Source: Thermoplasmatales archaeon (GTDB lineage Archaea > Thermoplasmatota > Thermoplasmata > Thermoplasmatales > GCA-001856825). Taken from it: DNA of 64,000 nt. The first letter of the stretch is position 1. Each line of letters begins with the position of its first letter. The stretch spans positions 1-64,000 of the forward strand of contig JAJSLL010000009.1 of NCBI GenBank assembly GCA_026127935.1, written 5' to 3'. Shown in pieces: positions 52,008 to 61,071 of this stretch. The position numbers were made by a program, and so were the translations under genes. The notes below the pieces were generated by a model, which was given only the letters and a program-made list of their open reading frames with translations, was not told where the DNA came from and ran no database searches.

Positions 52008-53573
52008 TCAGGCTTTCTTAAGTTTTATTTCTTTTCTAAGCTCAGCGCGGAGTCTTCCAAGTTCCTCTTCATTTGTGTTCAGGAACTTGAACAGTGCATC
52101 GAGGGATGGGTTCACTTCTCTTACCTGACGGACCATTTCCCTGCTAATGTTTCTCAAATCAAAATGAGCTTGCGGAGTAGATCTCAGTTCTGTCAGATAC
52201 ACAAGCTCACGAAGACTTATCGTCACTAATGTTGGATGTTTGTAGGCAAAAATCACAACATACTGAGCTGCATTTTTGTCAACCGAATATATGTCTTCAT
52301 AGAGTTTCTTTGACTCATCGACCATTATTTTGTATTCTCTCGATAGACCCTCAAGTTTTGATATTATTGGTGGCACATCAAACCCGTGCTCTGCACTTAA
52401 ACTCTTTCTCTGTAAGGTCAAGGAACGGTGCCTTTGTAGGTCTCTGAAAGCGCCAAAATTGGTTCCAATTTCGAATGTGTAATGGACGTGCTCAAAGCTC
52501 CTGTCCAGCTTATTCCTCCTGTTCTTCCTCAAAGACGCAATCTTGTCAAGAATCTCTTTCTTCTTTGGAACGCCCAGAAACGAAAAGGTAGAATAGAGAG
52601 ATTCGTAGCTCCCATCCGTTTTTTCAAAGTAATAGCTTGAAAGCACCTTGCTGAGAACAACGTCATCATTTTCTGACTGCACCAACTTGACGGAATGATT
52701 CGACGGCATCTTATCCGCGATAATTTTTTCAGGAACAAAATTCTTCACAGATTTTAGAAATTCTATGTTATCTATACCGTGAGGATTTTCAACATTATCA
52801 ATCAACTTTGGAAAGACCAGTTTCAACTCTTCCAATAGATTCGAGTAAAGTTTTTCCGCCTCTTTCAGTCCGCTAACTCTTAATCTTTCGAGCAAATGAG
52901 AAAAAGCACGAGCGTTCCCACTAACGCCAATGTTTGTCAAAGTCGATGCAGGTAGAATGAACCTGGTTTCATCGAGAGCTCTGCTCCTTACCGCGCTTTC
53001 GTATGCCTTCCTCAGGACTTCCTCAGAAAAATCTTCATCTCCGGGTTTGACTTCTTTGCCATTCGGAAGGTTGAATTTTGTGTTCTCAAATGAATTATTC
53101 TCCTTTATATAACTCGAGACTCCCAGGAAGATTTTCTCGTACAACTCGAAGAGTGAATCGTTGAACTCGTCATATCTTTGATGGAATCTTTCTGGGATGC
53201 CAGCCTCTTGCGGGCTCAGGTACAGGTATCTGCCATCCCTCTTTTCCCTGTACGATACGTATCTCGAACTTTTCTCGAGATATGATAATCCAATTCTGCT
53301 CTCTTCTATGATCTTGGATAGGACATTACTCACATTTTGAATCCCGACCTGAGCAGTAGCAAGTTCGGCCACAGACTCATCTCCATACTCCAAAAAGACC
53401 CTCTCGTAGAACTTCTCTCCCCTGTCGGATACATTGGCGAACTCTTTGTCCCATAGGGTTCTTATATCCAGCTCCCTCGTCCTGCTGTACCGCGACATGA
53501 GAGCTCCTCGATCGACCATCTTCGCGCAGGAAATCAGAAAAACGTCCTTGTCCCTATTGGAGAATGAGTCCAT
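52008..53573 (-). CDS. thyX: Double-domain flavin-dependent thymidylate synthase ThyX
   Basis: Makes dTMP with FAD. Two ThyX-like halves lie in one chain of 521 residues (a single unit is usually 210-250). In the N-terminal half GDESVAELATAQVGIQNVSN and KSSRYVSYREK match the ThyX core and the end of its signature; in the C-terminal half FEHVHYTFEIGTNFGAFRDL leads into RHRSLTLQRKS at 381-391. The signature RHRxxSxxxxSxRY seems split: RHR only in the C-half, SRY only in the N-half. This suggests an intramolecular pseudo-dimer. No other thymidylate synthase is in the window. Confidence 0.82.
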   Translation of the reverse strand: MDSFSNRDKDVFLISCAKMVDRGALMSRYSRTRELDIRTLWDKEFANVSDRGEKFYERVFLEYGDESVAELATAQVGIQNVSNVLSKIIEESRIGLSYLEKSSRYVSYREKRDGRYLYLSPQEAGIPERFHQRYDEFNDSLFELYEKIFLGVSSYIKENNSFENTKFNLPNGKEVKPGDEDFSEEVLRKAYESAVRSRALDETRFILPASTLTNIGVSGNARAFSHLLERLRVSGLKEAEKLYSNLLEELKLVFPKLIDNVENPHGIDNIEFLKSVKNFVPEKIIADKMPSNHSVKLVQSENDDVVLSKVLSSYYFEKTDGSYESLYSTFSFLGVPKKKEILDKIASLRKNRRNKLDRSFEHVHYTFEIGTNFGAFRDLQRHRSLTLQRKSLSAEHGFDVPPIISKLEGLSREYKIMVDESKKLYEDIYSVDKNAAQYVVIFAYKHPTLVTISLRELVYLTELRSTPQAHFDLRNISREMVRQVREVNPSLDALFKFLNTNEEELGRLRAELRKEIKLKKA

Positions 53574-53692
53574 GCGACTGTAATTTCAATTCCAATTTAT
53601 CTTTTGTCTCTTAAGAAACCTGTTAATAGACTTAGAAAAGTACCTTGAAAATATATAAACATATTTTATCAGGTAGTTATTCTCAATTCATC

Positions 53693-55654
53693 ATGTTCAC
53701 CATTCCAGAACAGGAAAAGAAACTACTTGACGAAAGGGTCACTACCTCCAGATCCCTTGGATCTGACAATAGTTTGGTACTCCACGGAGGAGGAAATACG
53801 AGCGTCAAACTTAAGGTCAGAAGTCTGACGAGTAGGGATGTTTCTGCTCTATTTGTCAAAGGATCTGGATCTGATCTTGCAACCGTAAACATCGAAGATT
53901 TCACTGCCGTGAACTTGGACAACCTAAACGAGGCAAGAGTACTCGCAAACATGACCGATGAAGATATGTCATCTTTCATCAAGGGGTGTATGCTCGATAC
54001 CAGTCAGTCGTTCCCTTCGGTCGAGATCTTCATACATGCCTTCGTCAACTCCAAATTTGTGGATCATTCGCATGCAGATTTCATAGTTGCCCTTACCAAT
54101 ACAGAACTGGATGAAGCATCAATCTCGAACGTGTTCGAAGAAAAGGTTCTAGTTATACCATACGTTCAGCCAGGTTTTCGACTCGCTAGAACTTTCCTGG
54201 AAACTATTTCCAAGAAGGACATCTCTAATTTTGCAGGAATTATTTTACGAAACCACGGCCTGGTCACCTGGGGGAACACTGCCAGAGAGAGTTATGAGAT
54301 GCACATTAAACTCGTCAACCAAGCTAAGAAGTTCGTCGAGTCTAAATGGGCGGGAATACCGACAACGAAATTTGAAAAAGAAAAGGAAAATGTTTTCCTA
54401 GAATTTCTGCCAAGACTGAGGGGCATGTTAAGCAAGCAAAATAAGAAAATTCTAACTTGGGACAATTCGGATGAAGCAGTTGGCTTTTCACTCAGTACAG
54501 AAGCCAAACGGTTCGCTAATCTCGGTCCTGCAACTCCAGACATGTTGATTAGAATGAAAAAGAACTATCTCTATTCAGAAGATCTTTCCAAGCTGCAAGA
54601 CGAGATCAACAGTTTTGCAGAAGAGTACAAATCGGACTTCGAGAAGTACGTTGCTGCAGGGAGAACTATGCACGACCCATTCCCGTCCGTTATTGTTATC
54701 AAGGGTTACGGTTTAGTAACTGCGGCATCCTCCAAGAGGGAAGCCGATATAGTGCGGGATGAAGCTATACATTCCTTCCGAGTTGCGTCAGCGGCCGCAG
54801 CTATTTCGGAGAACAAGTTCATCACAGATGCAGAGTGTTTTGATATGGAGTATTGGCCCTTTCAGGAGGCCAAACTCACGAGGAAAAAGAAGGGGGCTCT
54901 GGAGGGATATATAGGACTCGTTACGGGAGCTGCCAGTGGAATAGGCAAAATTACTTTTTCAAGATTTGTGGAAGAGGGAATGGTAGGAGTAGGAGGAGAC
55001 ATAGACCAGAAAATATCTGAAGTTTCCAGAGAACTGGGACCGTCTGCATTTGGCGTGAAATTTGATATATCCAGTGAAGACTCAGTCAGGCAGGCCTATA
55101 GGGAGATAGTGAAACAGTTTGGAGGAATCGATGTCGTTTTTAACAATGCTGGTTTTCTGAAACCTTCCCCGCTTGAGGATACGTCCCTTGATGACCTGAG
55201 GAAACACGTGAACATAAACTCCATAGGAACTTTCCTGGTGACGAAAGAAGCCTTTCTGATCATGAAAAAACAGGGAATTGGAGGATCTTTTATCTTCAAT
55301 ATTACCAAAAATGTGACAAATCCCGGAGAGGGTATGATGTCTTATGGGACTTCGAAGGCATTTGCGGCACAACTTTCAAGGTACGTTGCACTCGAAGGAG
55401 GAAAGTACGGAATAAGAAGCAACGTAATCAACCCAGACAAGATTTTCAGGGAATCCAAGATATGGGAAGGAGGAGTCCTAGAGAACAGAGCGAAGGCAAA
55501 GGGGATTTCCCCGGATGAATACAAGAAGGGTAATCTGCTTCACGTGGAAGTACTCCCAGAACACGTGGCCAACATCGTTATTCAATTGATCAGGGACAAC
55601 GTATTTGGGGCTACAACCGGCACCATGATTCCAATAGATGGTGGCATTAAATAG
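53693..55654 (+). CDS. Bifunctional class II aldolase/short-chain dehydrogenase (RhaD-like fusion)
   Basis: Residues about 1-420 are a class II aldolase/adducin domain, with HSHADFIVAL and RNHGLVTWGN as the zinc-binding histidines and VKGSGSDLA for phosphate. Residues about 425-653 are a short-chain dehydrogenase, with GLVTGAASGIGK, NNAGFLKPS and the YGTSK catalytic tyrosine-lysine. Such fusions are known as rhamnulose-1-phosphate aldolase/lactaldehyde dehydrogenase-type enzymes, used for deoxy-sugar breakdown. Start at 53693 avoids an unlikely 16-residue extension; a TATA element lies near 53651-53659. Confidence 0.85.
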   Translation: MFTIPEQEKKLLDERVTTSRSLGSDNSLVLHGGGNTSVKLKVRSLTSRDVSALFVKGSGSDLATVNIEDFTAVNLDNLNEARVLANMTDEDMSSFIKGCMLDTSQSFPSVEIFIHAFVNSKFVDHSHADFIVALTNTELDEASISNVFEEKVLVIPYVQPGFRLARTFLETISKKDISNFAGIILRNHGLVTWGNTARESYEMHIKLVNQAKKFVESKWAGIPTTKFEKEKENVFLEFLPRLRGMLSKQNKKILTWDNSDEAVGFSLSTEAKRFANLGPATPDMLIRMKKNYLYSEDLSKLQDEINSFAEEYKSDFEKYVAAGRTMHDPFPSVIVIKGYGLVTAASSKREADIVRDEAIHSFRVASAAAAISENKFITDAECFDMEYWPFQEAKLTRKKKGALEGYIGLVTGAASGIGKITFSRFVEEGMVGVGGDIDQKISEVSRELGPSAFGVKFDISSEDSVRQAYREIVKQFGGIDVVFNNAGFLKPSPLEDTSLDDLRKHVNINSIGTFLVTKEAFLIMKKQGIGGSFIFNITKNVTNPGEGMMSYGTSKAFAAQLSRYVALEGGKYGIRSNVINPDKIFRESKIWEGGVLENRAKAKGISPDEYKKGNLLHVEVLPEHVANIVIQLIRDNVFGATTGTMIPIDGGIK

Positions 55655-55714
55655 AGGATACAATAAGTTCTATTTATCAGAAAAATTATTTAAATTCATT
55701 TTCTTTGAAACCTC

Positions 55715-56170
55715 ATGGAAAACGAGCTTAAAATTGGAGATGTGGCACCGGATTTTGAACTGCCTTTTGGAAGAGGCAAAGGTAGACTATCGGAGTACAG
55801 AGGAAAAGTAGTGGTCGTTTACTTCTATCCAAAGGATGATACTCCTGGTTGTACAGCGGAAGCGTGCAACTTCAGAGACAACTTTGACGACTACAAGTCG
55901 AAGGGAATAGAGGTGATAGGCGTGAGTGTGGACTCGGAAAGTTCCCATAAGAAATTTGTAGAAAAATATGACCTTCCATTTGTTCTCGCTGCAGATACAT
56001 CTAAGGAAATTTCAAAGAAATACAATGTGCTCGGAATTGGAACTGCAAAGAGAGTCACTTTCATCATCGACAAGGAGGGAAAGATAGCTCACATATACCC
56101 GAAAGTGAACCCGAAAGAGCACGCAAACGAGGTCATGGGTAAGATCAAAGAACTGGGTCTTGCCTCTTAG
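55715..56170 (+). CDS. Peroxiredoxin Q (Bcp family)
   Basis: Thiol peroxidase. DDTPGCTAEACNFRDNF gives the peroxidatic cysteine and the resolving cysteine five residues later, the PrxQ arrangement. 151 residues, normal. An AT-rich promoter (TTATTTAAATTC) precedes the ATG. Ends within four bases of the convergent membrane-protein gene. Confidence 0.95.
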   Translation: MENELKIGDVAPDFELPFGRGKGRLSEYRGKVVVVYFYPKDDTPGCTAEACNFRDNFDDYKSKGIEVIGVSVDSESSHKKFVEKYDLPFVLAADTSKEISKKYNVLGIGTAKRVTFIIDKEGKIAHIYPKVNPKEHANEVMGKIKELGLAS

Positions 56171-56991
56171 TAATTTCTTCTCCTAAACCAACCGGTCTTT
56201 TGTTGGCTACCGTCGATTATAGGCTGGTCTATAGGTGTCGGGGGGTTAGGTGGATTCTGGTCTCCGCCCTTACTCTTTTTTTGCCTCGATGTGGATAATG
56301 CCCTTGCAAAGAATGCAAACGCGAGGAAAAACAGGACCGTTATGAGAAGATAGCTGACGATCAGGTTTTCCGCAAGGAGAAACACTACATTGACTGCCGG
56401 GATCAATACGGGTCCTAGGAATTCGACCCCTTGATTCACCGTCGTGTTGTTCTTAATGAAGTGAAGGGTCATGTATATTACGTACGCGTGAGATGATAGC
56501 TGTCCAGCATTCCACGAGTATGAGTAGTTTGCACCGATAGTGTTGAAGGTCACATTCGTGGTCGTCAGAGTCGTATTTGTGAACAAGTCGATGAGCTGCA
56601 ACTTGGCAGTGTCTGTAACATTCTTCGCGGGGACAGTGAAGTTAAATGTGTAACTCCCGTTGTTGTTGTAATAACCGAAATTAACATCGTAGGTGACGGA
56701 CGACATCTTTAATACCGCTGTCGAATGGTTTGGTGGCCCCGTGATAGAAGTTGAAATCCCGGCCATTGCTATAAAGAATGCAATAACTATTGCTATAAAT
56801 CCGTAGAATGCCCTATCGGAAAACCTCCATGCCTTTGTGTAGTGGAATATAACAAGAAGCAAAACAGGTATCAGCAAATAAATAAATGAAATATAAAACG
56901 ACAGGTAGAGCAGAATGGAGGAAACAGGTATTCCTATCAGTAATCCGTAGAGTCCATTCTTCCTTCTCTTCCCAGTGAGACCTTCCCACAT
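56167..56991 (-). CDS. Membrane protein with extracellular beta-rich domain, unknown function
   Basis: 274 residues. Helices near 17-33 (VSSILLYLSFYISFIYLLIP), 36-46, 60-80, then an Asn/Thr/Ser-rich extracytoplasmic region of about 110 residues (for example NNNGSYTFNFTVPAKNVTDT), then a C-terminal double helix near 200-232 and a polar, Pro-rich tail. The N-x-S/T density suggests a surface-exposed glycosylated domain, typical of acidophilic archaea. No family recognised. Divergent from truD. Confidence 0.65.
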   Translation of the reverse strand: MWEGLTGKRRKNGLYGLLIGIPVSSILLYLSFYISFIYLLIPVLLLVIFHYTKAWRFSDRAFYGFIAIVIAFFIAMAGISTSITGPPNHSTAVLKMSSVTYDVNFGYYNNNGSYTFNFTVPAKNVTDTAKLQLIDLFTNTTLTTTNVTFNTIGANYSYSWNAGQLSSHAYVIYMTLHFIKNNTTVNQGVEFLGPVLIPAVNVVFLLAENLIVSYLLITVLFFLAFAFFARALSTSRQKKSKGGDQNPPNPPTPIDQPIIDGSQQKTGWFRRRNY

Positions 56992-57044
56992 CCAAGCAGG
57001 AAGGTGAAAACAGTTATTAATATTGTTGATGATATTAGCAGGTC

Positions 57045-58247
57045 GTGGATTTCGCTGAAATAGGGGTTTCGGACTATTATCTAGACTTAGAATGTTCCGG
57101 TGGAAAACTCAGAAAGAACTCTGAAGATTTCTACGTCGAAGAACAGTTCGACAGTCTAGAAAAGAAAGAGGACGGAAAGGTACTTGTCCTCAAATTGAAA
57201 TCTAAGAACTGGGAGCACAACAGACTCATAAGATTTCTTGCAAGGAGCAACCACATTTCGCCAAAGAGGATCCTCTTCGCTGGAACAAAGGACAGGAGGA
57301 GCGTAAAAGTTCAGTACTTCAGCATACCTGGAGCGAGATACAGAGACTTTCACCTGGACGATGTTGAAGTCCTGGAACACTTCTACCTAGACTCTCCACT
57401 TACAGTGGGGTCACACTCTAGAAATTTCTTTGAAATCAAGATATCCGATTCAGATTCTGCAATTTTCCAAACGAATTGTGGTAGTGTGAAAAAGGCAGGA
57501 ATGGTCCCTAATTTCTACGGACCTCAGAGATTTGGGTCACTTCGTCCGGTCACGCATCTGGTGGGAAAAGAGATGCTGAAGGGAAATTACAAAGAAGCAG
57601 TTAGGATCTTTGTAGGCTACCCTGGTGAAGACAGGTTTGCAGAAGTCAGAAAGCAGTATTATGAAAACCCGGACCCGGTGATGGGACTTTCTATTTTCCC
57701 TGAATCCTTGGACCTAGAAAGAATGGTCATGGAACACCTTGTAAACAACCAAGAAGATTACTCGGGTGCAATCAAGAAGCTCCCTGACAACTTGGTTTCG
57801 ATGTTTGTCCACGCATATCAGGGATACATCTTCAATAAAATACTTAGCAGGAGATTGAAAATGAAAAAGTTCCCACTTCCAGGGGATGTGTTTCATCTCA
57901 ATGATGAGTTCATTCGAATCAACAATCTGAACCTAGACAAGATGGCCCTAGCTTTCAAGAGAGGAGATGGATCTCCTACGGGATTAATCATCGGTTACGA
58001 CACGGATCTTGCTACTGGAGCAGTTGGGGACTTGGAGAATGAGGTCGTTGAGCAAGAAGGCATCAAGACTTCGGATTTTAAGCTTCCATTCGGTCTGAGT
58101 TCGAGGGGTGAGAGAAGGGACTTATTCTTGAGGTTCAAGGATTTTGATTACGACGACTCGACCGTTAGATTTGCCCTCCCTCCCGGTGGGTATGCAACTT
58201 CTGTCCTCAGGGAAATTATGAGAGTCGACGAGATGGCAAACTACTGA
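57045..58247 (+). CDS. truD: tRNA pseudouridine synthase TruD
   Basis: Pseudouridine-13 synthase family. FAGTKDRRSVKVQYFSIPG carries the catalytic aspartate. The N-terminal LRKNSEDFYVEEQ and FYGPQRFGSLRPVTHLVG are signature segments, with an archaeal TRUD insertion in the middle. 400 residues. The GTG start at 57045 lies about 27 nt after TTATTAATATTG, a leaderless promoter. Ends overlap the convergent CPBP gene by 7 nt. Confidence 0.95.
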   Translation: MDFAEIGVSDYYLDLECSGGKLRKNSEDFYVEEQFDSLEKKEDGKVLVLKLKSKNWEHNRLIRFLARSNHISPKRILFAGTKDRRSVKVQYFSIPGARYRDFHLDDVEVLEHFYLDSPLTVGSHSRNFFEIKISDSDSAIFQTNCGSVKKAGMVPNFYGPQRFGSLRPVTHLVGKEMLKGNYKEAVRIFVGYPGEDRFAEVRKQYYENPDPVMGLSIFPESLDLERMVMEHLVNNQEDYSGAIKKLPDNLVSMFVHAYQGYIFNKILSRRLKMKKFPLPGDVFHLNDEFIRINNLNLDKMALAFKRGDGSPTGLIIGYDTDLATGAVGDLENEVVEQEGIKTSDFKLPFGLSSRGERRDLFLRFKDFDYDDSTVRFALPPGGYATSVLREIMRVDEMANY

Positions 58248-59359
58248 TCTTTCTTGAAGACATTCCCGCAGTCATCGCAACGGTAAACGTCGTCATAGAA
58301 GAAAGTCACGTTTCTGGACCCGCAGTTCTTGCAGTAAGCTCCAGCTTTAGTTCGAGTTTGGCTGGAATCTTGGCTCGGTGTATCGGAAGATGAGCCAGCT
58401 GGAACAGCCACTTTTTTATTTCTGTTCTGTAATAGTTTACTAACTTCTAGGATGTATGCCATGGAAACGGCGACACCAGCCACAAGGAATATCAGTAAAA
58501 ACAACGAGTAGAGATCTGTGGTCCCGACCGAAGCAAATGGATTTCCGTAACCTTTTGTGAAAAGAATACTTGGAGAATCTATTGAGAAATGGAAGAGCAC
58601 GTCCGCATATAGACCGAATCTCATGTACAAAACACCCAGGAATACCCCTCCTAGAGCAGCCTGAGGTATCTTTGATGCATCCCAAGAGCCTGCGTGAGCT
58701 ATACCAAAAATCAGGGATGAAATTATCAGAACTGTGATCTCCGGTTTTCCAAATTTGTATCCTCCACCCCAAATGACCCTCCACCACGGGAGACTCTTTG
58801 GTTTGGAAGGCGACCTCATTCCGTGCTTACTCCATGCGTAGTAAATGAATAGCGGAATTCCGATATAGATGACCCTGGTAATCAGTTCTTCATACAGTCC
58901 AGCATTTGTGAGTTCGAAGAAATTGAATATGAAATTGGTAGCCCCAGGTGGTATCGGAGATTTGATTGGATAACCAATCATGGAAACAAATGATATGTAC
59001 GCATACGACAGAAACAGGTTTAGCGCAAAAAATTCCGAAATTCGGTAGAGACTGGAATTTTCGAACCGTGGAAGCGACTTATAAAGGGATATGATTATGA
59101 ATACTGAAACGGCGGCTGCAACTACCCCTATCCATAAGGCCCAGAACAGATACGGAGGATAGAACAATCCGATGGCCTCGGGTAACCCGATTATGATGTA
59201 TATTGGAACCCTGCTGTTCGATGTGACACTGCCGGTAATACTTGCAATTGCACCGAATCGAGAAGGATAAAGCGCCAGCGTCATAATCACGTCGATTACT
59301 AATGTTACCACCCACAATACTGCCAATACACCTATAAATGCGGTATACCCCTTGTTCAT
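58241..59359 (-). CDS. CPBP/CAAX-type membrane protease with C-terminal zinc ribbon
   Basis: Integral membrane glutamic protease-like protein. EELITRVIYIG provides the EExxxR motif near residue 157, LIFGIAHAG the second and VLFHFSIDSPSILF the third; about eight helices. A Ser/Thr-rich linker and a zinc ribbon (CKNC, CDDC, at residues 346-366) end the protein, an unusual addition. CAAX processing itself is unlikely in archaea, so the substrate is unknown. Follows hom with an ATG in its stop (TAATG). Confidence 0.78.
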   Translation of the reverse strand: MNKGYTAFIGVLAVLWVVTLVIDVIMTLALYPSRFGAIASITGSVTSNSRVPIYIIIGLPEAIGLFYPPYLFWALWIGVVAAAVSVFIIISLYKSLPRFENSSLYRISEFFALNLFLSYAYISFVSMIGYPIKSPIPPGATNFIFNFFELTNAGLYEELITRVIYIGIPLFIYYAWSKHGMRSPSKPKSLPWWRVIWGGGYKFGKPEITVLIISSLIFGIAHAGSWDASKIPQAALGGVFLGVLYMRFGLYADVLFHFSIDSPSILFTKGYGNPFASVGTTDLYSLFLLIFLVAGVAVSMAYILEVSKLLQNRNKKVAVPAGSSSDTPSQDSSQTRTKAGAYCKNCGSRNVTFFYDDVYRCDDCGNVFKKDQ

Positions 59360-60327
59360 TATGCTCCCTTTTCTGACCTCGACAGTAAGATATCATTTAA
59401 TACTGTTGCTGCTGACTCCAATGGACCATCGTGATCTGTGAACAAGGTAAGGTGGTCTAGCACGTCTGTGTTGAATCTTATGACCATTGATGGACCAACG
59501 GCATTTGAAAATACATTCTTTTCTGTGACCTTCTTGTACTCAACCTTAATTCCCTTTGCAGTCACCTCAGTGAACTGTCTCGTTCCCGATGCAATTTCGC
59601 TCTGCTTCGCAGATATATCTGCGTCCCTCAACCTTAGATTGGAACCGAAAATTCGCCTATGGAGTATGGTTCCTTTCCTCGCGGAATCAATTCCTTCCAT
59701 ATCGTCACGCTGATCTCTCTCTGCAATTCCTATCTTGATCGCCTCGCTCTTAGCAGACGCCAGACTTTTTCCAGCTTCCAATTGAGATATTACGAAAGTG
59801 CTCGTAGCATTGAATATTCCATCCACAGAGGAAATCTTCGCAGGGATCATGCAATAGTCCATCATGTTAAATACTGGAAGTCCTCCGCATACTGTTGCTT
59901 CGTACCTCAAAGTCCTTCTCATTTCCCTAGCTGTTTTGAAGAGGTTAATGTCTGAGACCAGTGCACTCTTGTTGGCAGTCACAACGTTCTTTTCATTTTC
60001 GAATGCAGAAACGATATGGCTTATCCCTGGCTTTCCGTCCTTTGTGCTCTGTGTAATCTCAACAACAATGTCTGCCTCGAGATCAGAAATTGCACTGGTT
60101 GCATTGATCTTTTCAAATGAGTCCAGCGTTTTGAGACCACCTCCTTCCTTTGCCTGGATAATCCTCGTAAGAGGCATTCCATCGGTGATCACAGTTCCAG
60201 TGGTATCGCTCACAGAAACTACCTCAATTTTTTCTCCCAATTTTTCACTTATTTCCGTTCCTTTCTGATTTATGAGTTTCAACAAATTTTTTCCAATTGA
60301 ACCCAAACCGATCAACTGGATTCTCAT
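59359..60327 (-). CDS. hom: Homoserine dehydrogenase
   Basis: NAD(P)-dependent reduction of aspartate semialdehyde to homoserine. GLGSIGKNLLKLI at the N-terminus is the nucleotide site. VVTANKSALVSD and YEATVCGGLPVFNMMDYCMI contain the family lysine and YEAxVxGGIP segment; IFNATSTFVISQLE and the GIAERDQRDDMEGIDSARK substrate region follow. 322 residues, without an ACT domain. Co-transcribed with the CPBP gene. Thr/Met pathway. Confidence 0.93.
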   Translation of the reverse strand: MRIQLIGLGSIGKNLLKLINQKGTEISEKLGEKIEVVSVSDTTGTVITDGMPLTRIIQAKEGGGLKTLDSFEKINATSAISDLEADIVVEITQSTKDGKPGISHIVSAFENEKNVVTANKSALVSDINLFKTAREMRRTLRYEATVCGGLPVFNMMDYCMIPAKISSVDGIFNATSTFVISQLEAGKSLASAKSEAIKIGIAERDQRDDMEGIDSARKGTILHRRIFGSNLRLRDADISAKQSEIASGTRQFTEVTAKGIKVEYKKVTEKNVFSNAVGPSMVIRFNTDVLDHLTLFTDHDGPLESAATVLNDILLSRSEKGA

Positions 60328-60408
60328 ATTATGAAAATGTCGAGTAGTATTACTAGTTTATTTATTTATCATGATAAAAGCTAAATTGTCGTAATTTAAT
60401 AGTCCAGT

Positions 60409-61071
60409 ATGAGCGAAGACAGAGTTCTTCCTTCACTAGCTAAGAGCACGGATGAATACATGGCTGCATTCGAACTCTCTGAAGATGGAAATCTTGAGGA
60501 AGCCGAGAAACACGCACGGAAATCCATAGAGATAAAGAAGAACATTGAAGCACTGATCCTCCTCATTGACATTCTTGAGAAACAAGGGAAGGACTCAACG
60601 ACCTTCCAGAAGATGCTCCTGGAAGAGTATCCGATTAACCCAGATACATATCGGAGACTTTTCCTTTCAAATTTTAACTCCAACAAGGAAGAAGCGCTGT
60701 CCTACATAAACAGATCGATCAACCTGCTCAAGAAGGCCGTCTATTACTTCGATAAGTCAAGGCTGCTTTATTCAATGGGAAGATATCTGGAGGCCTTGGC
60801 TTCAGTCGACACTGCAATAAAAATGGAAAGCAGGAACACTTCGTACTGGAACCAGAGGGCCGAGGTCCTGATGAAAATTTCAAGAGTGAACGACGCAAAG
60901 GAATCTTGTGAAGTCTCGCTTAAGATTGACCAGAGGGACAGAAACGCTCTCGTCCTATTATCCCGCATATACCTCAATTCTGGTGAAAAAGAGAAGGCTA
61001 AGGAACTTCTTATGAAGGTAGAGAACCGGGATGAAGAGATCAAGAAACTGTTGGAAGAAAGTCTATCCTAG
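60409..61071 (+). CDS. TPR-repeat protein
   Basis: 220 residues of stacked tetratricopeptide-like pairs: FELSEDGNLEEAEKHARKSI, SRLLYSMGRYLEALASVDTA, ESCEVSLKIDQRDRNALVLL and YLNSGEKEKAKELL. Likely a protein-binding scaffold. AT-rich promoter upstream, convergent with the phosphoglycerate mutase gene. No partner evident. Confidence 0.78.
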   Translation: MSEDRVLPSLAKSTDEYMAAFELSEDGNLEEAEKHARKSIEIKKNIEALILLIDILEKQGKDSTTFQKMLLEEYPINPDTYRRLFLSNFNSNKEEALSYINRSINLLKKAVYYFDKSRLLYSMGRYLEALASVDTAIKMESRNTSYWNQRAEVLMKISRVNDAKESCEVSLKIDQRDRNALVLLSRIYLNSGEKEKAKELLMKVENRDEEIKKLLEESLS

